Shown piece by piece: positions 1 to 5,582 of a DNA stretch of 8,486 bases. Under the pieces are notes generated by a model. It saw only the letters and a program-made list of their open reading frames with translations, made no database searches and had not been told where the DNA came from. The stretch comes from AC-69 sp035701505 (lineage in GTDB: Bacteria; Actinomycetota; UBA4738; HRBIN12): the NCBI GenBank assembly GCA_035701505.1, contig DASSSA010000056.1, positions 1-8,486 on the forward strand, written 5' to 3'. Every line of letters starts with the position of its first letter. The stretch's first letter is position 1. The position numbers and the translations under genes were made by a program.

Positions 1-300
1 AACGGGGTCCAGGCGGCGCTACTCGAGGAGGTGATCGTCGTCGGCTATCTGATCACCCGGCTCCAGCAGCTGCGCCTGTCCGGGCCGGCGGCGGTCGGCG
101 CATCGGCACTCCTCCGAGGGGCCTACCACCTGTATCAGGGATGGGGCGGGTTCGGCGGCAACCTCGCGCTCGGGCTCTTCTTCGGGTTGTTCTTCATCCG
201 CACCCGGCGGACCTGGCCGCTCGTGGTGGCCCACTTCCTGCTCGACGTCGGCGCCGGGGTCGGTTACATCCTGTTCCGCACCCATCTCCCGGGGTCCTAG
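1..300 (+). CDS. CPBP family intramembrane metalloprotease, 5' end missing
   Basis: This is the C-terminal 99 residues of a membrane protein that enters from the left edge, read in frame 1 to a TAG stop. It carries the CPBP (Abi/Rce1-type) motifs: a glutamate pair at visible residues 9-10 (LLEEVIVVGYL), an RGxYHLYQG motif with Arg39 and His43, a GGN at 52-54, and a final hydrophobic helix with His78 (WPLVVAHFLLDV). In this family the glutamates and histidines form a metal site inside the membrane that cleaves substrate proteins. The Arg usual in the EExxxR motif is replaced by Val. I recall the same EEVVVVGYL form in actinobacterial CPBP proteins, so it is probably a subfamily trait and not damage. 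The substrate cannot be inferred. The oxygenase-like gene starts 2 bases after the stop, so the two are probably co-transcribed. Confidence 0.88.
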   Translation, partial: NGVQAALLEEVIVVGYLITRLQQLRLSGPAAVGASALLRGAYHLYQGWGGFGGNLALGLFFGLFFIRTRRTWPLVVAHFLLDVGAGVGYILFRTHLPGS

Positions 301-302
301 CC

Positions 303-920
303 GTGAGCCTCGCGAGGGGACTCGATCTCCGCCGCCCGCTGAGGGCAACCGCAGCGCAGGGGTTCGCGCACGTGTCGCACGCCGTCGATGGTTCGTTCCT
401 CGGAAGGCTGCGCCGAGAGCTCGAACGTGGTCCGTTCCAGCGGTTCGAGGGATCGTTTGGGCTGGTCCACCAGGAGATCGAGGGGTACGACGTGGTCGAA
501 CCGATGGATGGGTTCCCACTGGTGGCGGCGCTGCGTGATGAGCTGGCCGGGCTGCTCCGGCGGAACGGGCGGGGGATGGCGGGCTTGGCGACGTGGTGGC
601 CGAACGAGGCCGGCGTGGCCCGATACCGCCCCGGATCCATCGGCATCACCCCCCACCTGGACGGCAAGTGGTACCGGCGGCTGGTGGTCGTGGTCACGGT
701 GAACGGCACCGCGCCGTTCAGCGTGTGCCGCGATCGAGCAGGCGAGGTCATCGAGCGATGGGACGCCGGGCCGGGCAGCCTAACCCTGATGCGTGCCCCC
801 GGGCTCGCCGGACACAGGGACGGCCGGCCGTTCCACACCGTCCAGGGACCGCGTCGAGGAACCCGATGCTCCATCGGGTTCCGGATGAACACGCGAACCG
901 CCGAGACGCCGAAGCCCTAG
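303..920 (+). CDS. 2OG-Fe(II) oxygenase-like protein (205 aa)
   Basis: The protein shows the signature of the double-stranded beta-helix dioxygenases. The HxD pair is His118/Asp120 in the motif ITPHLDGKWYRRL, preceded by Tyr108 (RYRPGSIG). A distal His178 lies in RPFHTVQG, and Arg188 ten residues later is placed to hold the carboxylate of 2-oxoglutarate. Enzymes of this family couple decarboxylation of 2-oxoglutarate to oxidation of a substrate, using Fe(II). The first 60 residues or so look like a lineage-specific N-terminal region. No signal peptide or membrane segment is visible, so it is probably cytosolic. The substrate is unknown; small stand-alone actinobacterial proteins of this type are usually annotated as hypothetical. 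The GTG start is chosen because it follows the CPBP stop by 2 bases, suggesting translational coupling. A GTG at 372 is an alternative, while the ATG at 141 would overlap the protease gene and is unlikely. The Shine-Dalgarno sequence is weak (GGGG at 291-294). Confidence 0.75.
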   Translation: MSLARGLDLRRPLRATAAQGFAHVSHAVDGSFLGRLRRELERGPFQRFEGSFGLVHQEIEGYDVVEPMDGFPLVAALRDELAGLLRRNGRGMAGLATWWPNEAGVARYRPGSIGITPHLDGKWYRRLVVVVTVNGTAPFSVCRDRAGEVIERWDAGPGSLTLMRAPGLAGHRDGRPFHTVQGPRRGTRCSIGFRMNTRTAETPKP

Positions 921-962
921 CCTGTCCTGTCCCCGAGTTCTGTCGACACGTTGAAGGGCGGC
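921..962. other. Convergent intergenic spacer
   Basis: This 42-base spacer separates the stops of the oxygenase-like gene (+) and the VOC gene (-). It holds an 8-base palindrome, TGTCGACA, at 941-948, and a short CCTGT repeat. I see no hairpin with a T-tract on either strand, so no intrinsic terminator can be called here. Confidence 0.5.
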
Positions 963-1334
963 TCAGAGCTCGATTACGTAGCCGTCTACGTCGGTCACGA
1001 AGGCGAACGGTTCGCCTTGAGCGTGTTCGCCTCGTTTCAGAAGCTTCCCCCCTGCCGCGAGCACGTCCTCGATGGCATCCTTGAGATTAGCCTCGTCCTT
1101 CAGCCGAAAACCGAAGTGTGCGATCCCTCCGCTATCACCGGGGATGCGTTCGCCCTGGTCAGGGTGGTCATTCAGCGTGATCGTGTCACGGCTGCCAGGG
1201 GTTTGGAGGAAGACCATATGCGGCCCGTCCCGGAACATCTCCTCCATGCCGAACACCTCCCGGTAGAACCTGAGCGATCTCTGCAGATCGCTCACCAAGA
1301 GGTGGATGTGGGTCAAGCCCTCCGTCCTAATCAT
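963..1334 (-). CDS. VOC / glyoxalase-bleomycin resistance-fold protein (123 aa)
   Basis: This single-domain protein has two beta-alpha-beta-beta-beta repeats typical of the vicinal oxygen chelate superfamily. The first repeat opens with LTHIHLLVSDLQRSLRFYREVFGM (residues 7-30), the second with GGIAHFGFRL (69-78). It ends in the family's DxDGYVIEL. Likely metal ligands are His9, His73 and Glu122, with a further acidic ligand not assigned with certainty. Members include glyoxalase I, dioxygenases, epimerases and drug-binding proteins; the sequence does not say which this is, and a length of 123 residues is usual for the single-domain members. ATG at 1334 is preferred because the domain starts within 8 residues of it and an AAGGGA Shine-Dalgarno sequence lies 8 bases upstream. 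A longer reading back to 1616 would run into the hydrolase gene and adds no recognisable domain. The hydrolase gene lies 128 bases upstream on the same strand. Confidence 0.9.
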   Translation of the reverse strand: MIRTEGLTHIHLLVSDLQRSLRFYREVFGMEEMFRDGPHMVFLQTPGSRDTITLNDHPDQGERIPGDSGGIAHFGFRLKDEANLKDAIEDVLAAGGKLLKRGEHAQGEPFAFVTDVDGYVIEL

Positions 1335-1342
1335 CGGACTGG

Positions 1343-1348
1343 TCCCTT
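1343..1348 (-). promoter_or_regulatory. Shine-Dalgarno sequence of the VOC gene
   Basis: AAGGGA on the minus strand ends 8 bases before the ATG at 1334. It decides the start of this gene and is the only clear Shine-Dalgarno sequence among the eight gene starts in the window. Confidence 0.6.
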
Positions 1349-1363
1349 GGGGCTTTCGCCCAA
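1347..1363 (-). other. GAAA-tetraloop hairpin in the VOC leader
   Basis: On the minus strand the RNA would read UUGGGC-GAAA-GCCC(C)AA: a six-pair stem with one bulged C and a GNRA loop closed by a C-G pair, which is a very stable form. The last two stem bases are the first two of the AAGGGA Shine-Dalgarno sequence, so folding would partly occlude it. There is no U-tract after it, so it is not an intrinsic terminator for the hydrolase gene. That it has a function is inference. Confidence 0.4.
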
Positions 1364-1383
1364 ATACTTGCACGCGTATCGAC

Positions 1384-1389
1384 ATCTTA
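1384..1389 (-). promoter_or_regulatory. Weak candidate -10 box for the VOC gene
   Basis: Within the 128-base gap 1335-1462 the minus strand reads TAAGAT here, fitting TANNNT. It would give a leader of about 40 bases containing the tetraloop hairpin. The hexamer 17 bases further upstream matches TTGACA poorly, so this is tentative. The gap shows no other gene or terminator. Confidence 0.25.
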
Positions 1390-1462
1390 GAGAAGGACAC
1401 CATAGCCGACCAGGTGGATCGTCTGGCCGCGTCCCGTTGGCGGAGCTTCGGCCGCGTTGGTC

Positions 1463-3445
1463 CTACTGGAGCCGGCGGGCGATCCGTCGCTCCCATCGCC
1501 TGGACCACCGGTGCGTCCCGTTCTCCGAGAGGTCGAGATCGATCGTCAGGTGATACGCCTCGGCGTCGCTTCGAACCACCTGATGGACCTGTGAAGTGAC
1601 CGTGGCCTCCGGCCACTCGATGGTCAACGAGGCGCGAGAGTCGGCACTCGCGATGGCGGGGTCAAGTGTCGACACGGCCACGGTTCCTCCGTAGAGCTCG
1701 TGGAACCGCGGTCGCTCGCCCTCCGCCTCCGTCGTGCCGGAGCTCTCGGCGACCGCCCGGGTCTCCCGGTCCAGCACGCCGTGCTCGATCCGCCATACAA
1801 CGGTGTCCACCACGTTGCCCTTGGCCGACTCGTATCGTTCCTGCTCATTGGTGGCCGTCGTGAGGACGGGACGCCCGCCGATCGGTGAGGGCCCGTCCAC
1901 CCCGGGCAGGATCAGCGCCGAGCCGCCGCGTTCGAAGGTGAGCGTGGCCGCCCCGGGCGGCGGCCACGCGTTCGGCCAGTCCGACCCGGCCAGATCGAGC
2001 CGGATCCTGTGCCCCGGCTCGAAGACCCAGGAGGTGACCTCGAGCTCCACCTCGGCCCGGTACGGCACCCCGGGTTCGAGCGGAGAGGGCCGCTCTCGTG
2101 ACTCCCGGTGCGCCAGGTTCAGGAGCCCACGCGTCACCAAGGCCGAGGTTCCGTCGGGGAACACGTCGCACAGCTTCGCCGAGAGGAAGGCCACGGGCGC
2201 GGACGAGGTCACCGTCAGCTCCACGCGAGGGTGGCCGAGGATCTCGAGCTCCTCGGAAAGCGGAGGCCATTCGTACACGACGGACCACGCCTCATCGGGT
2301 CGCTGGTCCTGGGGCTGCCCGTACGGCAGGTGCCCGGCGCAGGAGATCCAGGCCGTCCATCCGACATCGCCCCGGACCTCGAGCTCGTCGGGGTCGGAGG
2401 ACGGCCGGCTCACGGCGACGGCGTTCCCGAACGGCATCGGAACCTCACTGCCTCGATCGAGCGGCCACCCCGGCTCGTACCGCCACGCCCCCCGGACCTC
2501 CGCCAGGTCGGGCTGAGGCTTGGTGGAGCGACGGGCGAAGATCATGATCGCCGGCTCGCGATCGATGCCGTTATCGATGCCCTTCAGCCACCGGTCCCAC
2601 CACCGAAGCATCTCCGGTGTCAGGTCCACGTTCGGGCCGGGGAGCGAGGTCTCCGTCGACGCGTGAGCCCACGGCCCCAGGATCAGCCGCCTGGGGCACG
2701 TCAGCGCTCCCATGGTCCGAAGCGAGTTGTTCGTGTACCCGTCGGCCCAGCCGGCGACGATCATCGTCGCGGCTTGGATGGATGCATATTCGGGGCGGAG
2801 CGAGCCGTGTTGCCAGTACGGCCCGAACGTCTGCTCCTCCAGCCAGCGGATGACCCACGGCTCGTTCTCGTGCACGCGCTGCTCCCATGCCGTGCGCCAC
2901 CCCTCGCCATACAGCGAAGGCACCGGCGGGAGGGCGTTCAGGCCGGTCATGTAGGTCGGGTAGTCCAGCAGGTCGAGGGCCTTCAGCGCACCACCGAAGT
3001 AGTGAACGTCGTCGGCGTACCGGTCATCGGTGGCGAAGATGGGGATGATGGCCTTCAGCGCCGGCGGCCGGGTCATGGCCACCTGGATCGAGTTGAATCC
3101 CGAATAGGAGGTGCCGTACATCCCGACACTGCCCGTGCACCAGTCCTGCGAGGCCAGCCAGTCGATGACCTCGTTCATGTCCCGCTGCTCGATCTCCGGG
3201 TACTCGTCCTCGGCCACGCCCCCGGAGGTTCCGGTCCCTCGCACGTCCACCCGGCACACGACGTACCCGGCCTCGGAGAGGCGCACGTACTCCGTCCGAT
3301 ACGAAGCGGTGAGGTCGTCCTTGCGATAGGGCAGGGCCTCCAGGATGGCCGGCCACGGGCTCTCGCCCTCGGGCAGGTAGAGCGTTGCAGCCAGGCGCAC
3401 GCCGTCGGCCATCGTGATGAACGTGTGCATCGACGTCGCGGGCAT
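1463..3445 (-). CDS. CocE/NonD family serine hydrolase (X-Pro dipeptidyl-peptidase-like, 660 aa)
   Basis: This alpha/beta hydrolase is built like cocaine esterase and the X-Pro dipeptidyl-peptidases. The nucleophile is Ser113 in GTSYSG (111-116), the acid Asp235 in AGWADGYTNN, and the base His261 in GPWAH. Tyr40 (ALPYRKDD) and Tyr114 fit the oxyanion hole. The order and spacing follow CocE (Tyr44, Ser117, Asp259, His287). After the catalytic and cap regions comes a beta-rich PepX-C jelly-roll at about 275-530. A further 120 or so residues (about 535-660, with WRIEHGVLDRETR and a final RRWERRIARRL) are longer than classical CocE; a tail of this kind is seen, as far as I recall, in a 660-680-residue subfamily of NonD hydrolases. 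Such enzymes cleave esters, amides or proline dipeptides; the substrate here is unknown. There is no signal peptide, so it is probably cytosolic. ATG at 3445 is preferred to the ATG at 3430 because a -10-like TAGGAT lies 8 bases before it. Confidence 0.93.
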   Translation of the reverse strand: MPATSMHTFITMADGVRLAATLYLPEGESPWPAILEALPYRKDDLTASYRTEYVRLSEAGYVVCRVDVRGTGTSGGVAEDEYPEIEQRDMNEVIDWLASQDWCTGSVGMYGTSYSGFNSIQVAMTRPPALKAIIPIFATDDRYADDVHYFGGALKALDLLDYPTYMTGLNALPPVPSLYGEGWRTAWEQRVHENEPWVIRWLEEQTFGPYWQHGSLRPEYASIQAATMIVAGWADGYTNNSLRTMGALTCPRRLILGPWAHASTETSLPGPNVDLTPEMLRWWDRWLKGIDNGIDREPAIMIFARRSTKPQPDLAEVRGAWRYEPGWPLDRGSEVPMPFGNAVAVSRPSSDPDELEVRGDVGWTAWISCAGHLPYGQPQDQRPDEAWSVVYEWPPLSEELEILGHPRVELTVTSSAPVAFLSAKLCDVFPDGTSALVTRGLLNLAHRESRERPSPLEPGVPYRAEVELEVTSWVFEPGHRIRLDLAGSDWPNAWPPPGAATLTFERGGSALILPGVDGPSPIGGRPVLTTATNEQERYESAKGNVVDTVVWRIEHGVLDRETRAVAESSGTTEAEGERPRFHELYGGTVAVSTLDPAIASADSRASLTIEWPEATVTSQVHQVVRSDAEAYHLTIDLDLSENGTHRWSRRWERRIARRLQ

Positions 3446-3453
3446 CGGCGCGA

Positions 3454-3459
3454 ATCCTA
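3454..3459 (-). promoter_or_regulatory. Candidate -10 box, hydrolase gene (leaderless type)
   Basis: The minus strand reads TAGGAT followed by 8 bases and the ATG at 3445. There is no Shine-Dalgarno sequence. Transcription would start at or within 2-3 bases of the start codon. The position of the -35 box is occupied by a perfect palindrome. Confidence 0.45.
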
Positions 3460-3466
3460 GCCCGCC

Positions 3467-3482
3467 CTCGCGGGCCCGCGAG
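3467..3482. repeat. Perfect 16-base palindrome between pmt and the hydrolase gene
   Basis: CTCGCGGGCCCGCGAG reads the same on both strands. It lies in the 60-base gap after the pmt stop, 7 bases upstream of the hydrolase's candidate -10 box, and so covers the -35 position. As RNA it could form a 6-bp stem with a GGCC loop, but no T-tract follows in either direction. Just after the pmt stop a second short inverted repeat, TGACC-GGT-GGTCA, lies at 3491-3503. It could be an operator for the hydrolase gene, a weak or factor-dependent end of pmt, or chance in GC-rich DNA. Confidence 0.5.
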
Positions 3483-3505
3483 CGATGGGCTGACCGGTGG
3501 TCACC

Positions 3506-5035
3506 TCACGTCCAGCTGGGGAACCAGGCCCGGAGCGAGAACGCGTACCCGGAGAGCGGGTGAGCGGTGAGCACGGGCCAGAACCACAGGAACAGGCCCA
3601 CCGAGGTAACGATGAACCCCGCGGCGAGCGGTAGCCACGGACGCGATCGAGAGCCGGCGATATGGGCCTCCGACAGGTCGCGCAGGGAATAGACGCACGC
3701 GAGCACGAAGAACGGAACGATCGGTGTGGCGTAGAAGAAGAACTGCGGCCGCGTCACCAGGAACCAGGGGACGTAGAGGGCGGCGACCGTGATGACGACG
3801 AAGCCGGCAATCCAGTCCCGCCGCAGCCACCAGGCGTAGGCGACGTACGGGATCGCCACGAGGCTTCCCCAGAAGATGGCCGGGTTGCCGTTCGCGTAGA
3901 TCACCCGGCGGACGTCGTCGCCGTATCGCGCGTAGTACAGGACCGGACGCCACAGCAGGATCCACTTCCACGCCTGTGCGAGGTAGGGGTGGATGGACTT
4001 GTGCGTCTCGGGATCGATCGATCGCAGGTGCCAGTGGTAGTCCGTCATCGCTCCCTGGAGGCGGAGCCAATCTCCGAAGTGGAACCCGAAATGAAGGAAC
4101 CACCCGAGATACGACGCGACGTACACCGCCGCCGGCACCACCAGGAAGGACAGGGCGATGGGGAACGATTCCCATTGGATCGCCCGCCACACCGGTCTGC
4201 TCACGCCGGCTCGCTTGCGCCGCATAACTTCCCACATGATCGACAAGGCAAGGGCTCCGACGATGCCGGTGACCCCCGACCACTTCGTGGCGAAGGCGGC
4301 CCCGAACGCGATGCCCGAGGCGACCCGCCATGGTCGGAACAAGGGAGAGGGCACACGAACGCCGGAGTTCGATGGCTCCGGGAGGTCTGAACGCCGAGGG
4401 ATCTCGGGCCCCTGGCGTGTCAGCGCGGACCTCCTGGGTCCGCGCCGCTCGATCCATCGCCGGTCCAGCAGGAGGAACAGGAATCCGAGGGCGATCCAGA
4501 ACGCCACGAAGACGTCGAGCATCGCCACTCGTGACTGGACGAAGCTGAGGTTCTCGGTGGCCAGGAGGAGTCCCCCGGTGAACGTCCAGAGGGGACTCCC
4601 GAACAGCAGCTGCACCATCAGCGCCAACAGGATCACGGTGGCCGTGCCGAAGGCGGCCGAGGACACTCGCCATCCGAAGGCATCGGTGCCGAAGGCGAGC
4701 TCGCCGAGGGCGATGGCCCATTTCCCGAGGGGAGGATGCACCCATGCCCCGGTGTCGTTCTTGTCCGTCCTCCAGTACCGCTCGTCGCTGCTGGTGGTGT
4801 CGCACCGTGCATTGGAGTAGCCGAGGTAGATGCAAGCCGACTTCGAGTAGTAGATCTCGTCGAACACCCGGGTCGGTGGCGCGCCCAGGTTGGCGAACCG
4901 GAGGATCCCGGCGATCAGTCCCACCGCCACCACCGCCACGACCGGCCTGTCGATGAAGCGGCGTAGCGCCTCCAGAGCGGAGAGCCGGGCCGGCTGTGGA
5001 GCCGGAGGCTCGATCATGGTGGCGGGGGTCTGCAC
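3506..5035 (-). CDS. pmt: Dolichyl-phosphate-mannose-type protein O-mannosyltransferase (GT39, 509 aa)
   Basis: This is a polytopic membrane protein with about ten hydrophobic segments, beginning at about residue 31. The GT39 signatures are the acidic pair Asp59-Glu60 in RVFDEIYYSK, HPPLGKW at 100-106, and VQSRVAMLD at 166-174. The enzyme takes mannose from polyprenyl-phosphate-mannose and attaches it to Ser/Thr of proteins as they are exported; M. tuberculosis Rv1002c is the studied relative and also neighbours rsmI. The length is typical. A charged, proline-rich linker of about 43 residues (196-238) separates two membrane segments. Two starts are possible: GTG at 5035 (taken here, because TACCAT lies 6 bases upstream as a leaderless promoter would have it) and ATG at 5017, six codons later. 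Neither has a Shine-Dalgarno sequence. DUF3052 lies 35 bases upstream on the same strand. Confidence 0.93.
   Translation of the reverse strand: MQTPATMIEPPAPQPARLSALEALRRFIDRPVVAVVAVGLIAGILRFANLGAPPTRVFDEIYYSKSACIYLGYSNARCDTTSSDERYWRTDKNDTGAWVHPPLGKWAIALGELAFGTDAFGWRVSSAAFGTATVILLALMVQLLFGSPLWTFTGGLLLATENLSFVQSRVAMLDVFVAFWIALGFLFLLLDRRWIERRGPRRSALTRQGPEIPRRSDLPEPSNSGVRVPSPLFRPWRVASGIAFGAAFATKWSGVTGIVGALALSIMWEVMRRKRAGVSRPVWRAIQWESFPIALSFLVVPAAVYVASYLGWFLHFGFHFGDWLRLQGAMTDYHWHLRSIDPETHKSIHPYLAQAWKWILLWRPVLYYARYGDDVRRVIYANGNPAIFWGSLVAIPYVAYAWWLRRDWIAGFVVITVAALYVPWFLVTRPQFFFYATPIVPFFVLACVYSLRDLSEAHIAGSRSRPWLPLAAGFIVTSVGLFLWFWPVLTAHPLSGYAFSLRAWFPSWT
4423..4445. repeat. Perfect 9-bp inverted repeat inside pmt
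   Basis: GCGCGGACC and GGTCCGCGC are separated by 5 bases (4432-4436). They lie in the part of pmt that encodes the variable linker after the DRRWIERR segment. The protein there is low-complexity (PRRSALTRQGP), so the coding constraint is weak and a structured element could be tolerated. It may equally be chance in GC-rich DNA. Confidence 0.45.
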
Positions 5036-5041
5036 GGGGTG

Positions 5042-5047
5042 ATGGTA
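5042..5047 (-). promoter_or_regulatory. Candidate -10 box, pmt (leaderless type)
   Basis: The minus strand reads TACCAT, then 6 bases, then the GTG at 5035. A normal -10 to +1 distance would start the transcript on the GTG itself. It lies in the 35-base gap after the DUF3052 stop, so pmt could be transcribed independently of that gene. Confidence 0.4.
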
Positions 5048-5070
5048 CGAGAGGCCTCGCTGCTCGCGGG

Positions 5071-5499
5071 TCAGCGTCGGACGCCCGGCCGGTCCCTCAG
5101 CCGATACACGAACTGCACCCCCTGGAACAAGGGGTCCAGCGAGGCCGACTTGTTGTCGACGAGCCCGGCCGAGAGCCCGGCCTCCTGCACGGCTTCGAAC
5201 GTGAGGTCGGTCACGACCTTCGCCGCCTTCTTCGGCCAGGCCACCCAGAGCCTCCCGGCCGGATCCAGCGATCGGGCCAGAGTGGCCAACCTCCGCTCGA
5301 GCTCACGTCGCCTCGTCGCGAACAGCACAACGACGTCGAGCGTCCCGCCGGGCCGGCGGATCACTTCAGCGCCGGGCGGCAAAGGATCGAGGATGAAGCC
5401 GGGAGGAGGGGAGACCAGCAGAACCCGTGAGCCGTCCCGGATGCCGAGCTTCCGGGGCAGCGGGGTTCCCGAGTAATCCTTGTGCGCTGCCGTCGGCAT
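5071..5499 (-). CDS. DUF3052 family protein (142 aa)
   Basis: The protein matches the DUF3052 pattern end to end: YSGTPLPRKLGI near the N-terminus, a short beta strand (SRVLLVSPPPGF), a second one (LDVVVLFATRRRELERRL), the signature LWVAWPKKA, and AGLVDNK close to the C-terminus. The function is not established. The family is small, soluble and widespread in actinobacteria, and the alternating strands and helices suggest a Rossmann-like fold related to methyltransferases, but no cofactor motif is obvious. ATG at 5499 is preferred over the TTG at 5508 because it gives a normal start and sits 9 bases after a TACAGT hexamer. There is no Shine-Dalgarno sequence. It diverges from rsmI and precedes pmt by 35 bases, so read-through into pmt is possible. 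Confidence 0.85.
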   Translation of the reverse strand: MPTAAHKDYSGTPLPRKLGIRDGSRVLLVSPPPGFILDPLPPGAEVIRRPGGTLDVVVLFATRRRELERRLATLARSLDPAGRLWVAWPKKAAKVVTDLTFEAVQEAGLSAGLVDNKSASLDPLFQGVQFVYRLRDRPGVRR

Positions 5500-5508
5500 G
5501 GGCCGCAA

Positions 5509-5514
5509 ACTGTA
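5509..5514 (-). promoter_or_regulatory. Candidate -10 box, DUF3052 gene (leaderless type)
   Basis: The minus strand reads TACAGT, 9 bases, then the ATG at 5499. No TTGACA-like -35 box is visible at 16-18 bases upstream. It lies in the 83-base divergent region shared with rsmI. Confidence 0.4.
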
Positions 5515-5582
5515 CCCGCGTCGAAGGCTGCTGAGACCTCCGGCCGTTCTCGGTCCGCGGCGAACCGTGGCAACATCGATCA

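Noticed and set aside
141..302. Start of the oxygenase-like gene at ATG 141
   Set aside because: The extension overlaps the CPBP gene by 160 bases and translates to arginine-rich low-complexity sequence (RRQPRARALLRV).
941..948. TGTCGACA at 941-948 and again within the hydrolase gene near 1667 as a paired site
   Set aside because: An 8-base palindrome twice in 8 kb is expected by chance, and the second copy is inside coding sequence with no other shared flank.
1335..1616. N-terminal extension of the VOC protein back to an ATG at 1616
   Set aside because: It would overlap the 3' end of the hydrolase gene by about 150 bases and adds only arginine- and proline-rich sequence, while the Shine-Dalgarno sequence and the domain both support ATG at 1334.
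2108..3460. A 450-codon open frame on the plus strand opposite the hydrolase gene
   Set aside because: The minus-strand frame has a complete catalytic triad and family domains. The plus-strand product is arginine/histidine/glycine-rich without motifs, the usual mirror of a GC-rich gene.
4355..4385. T-arm-like sequence (GGAGTTCGATGGCTCC) suggesting a tRNA fragment inside pmt
   Set aside because: The loop is 8 bases instead of 7 for the best pairing, no acceptor, D or anticodon arms can be drawn, and the reading frame of pmt runs through it.
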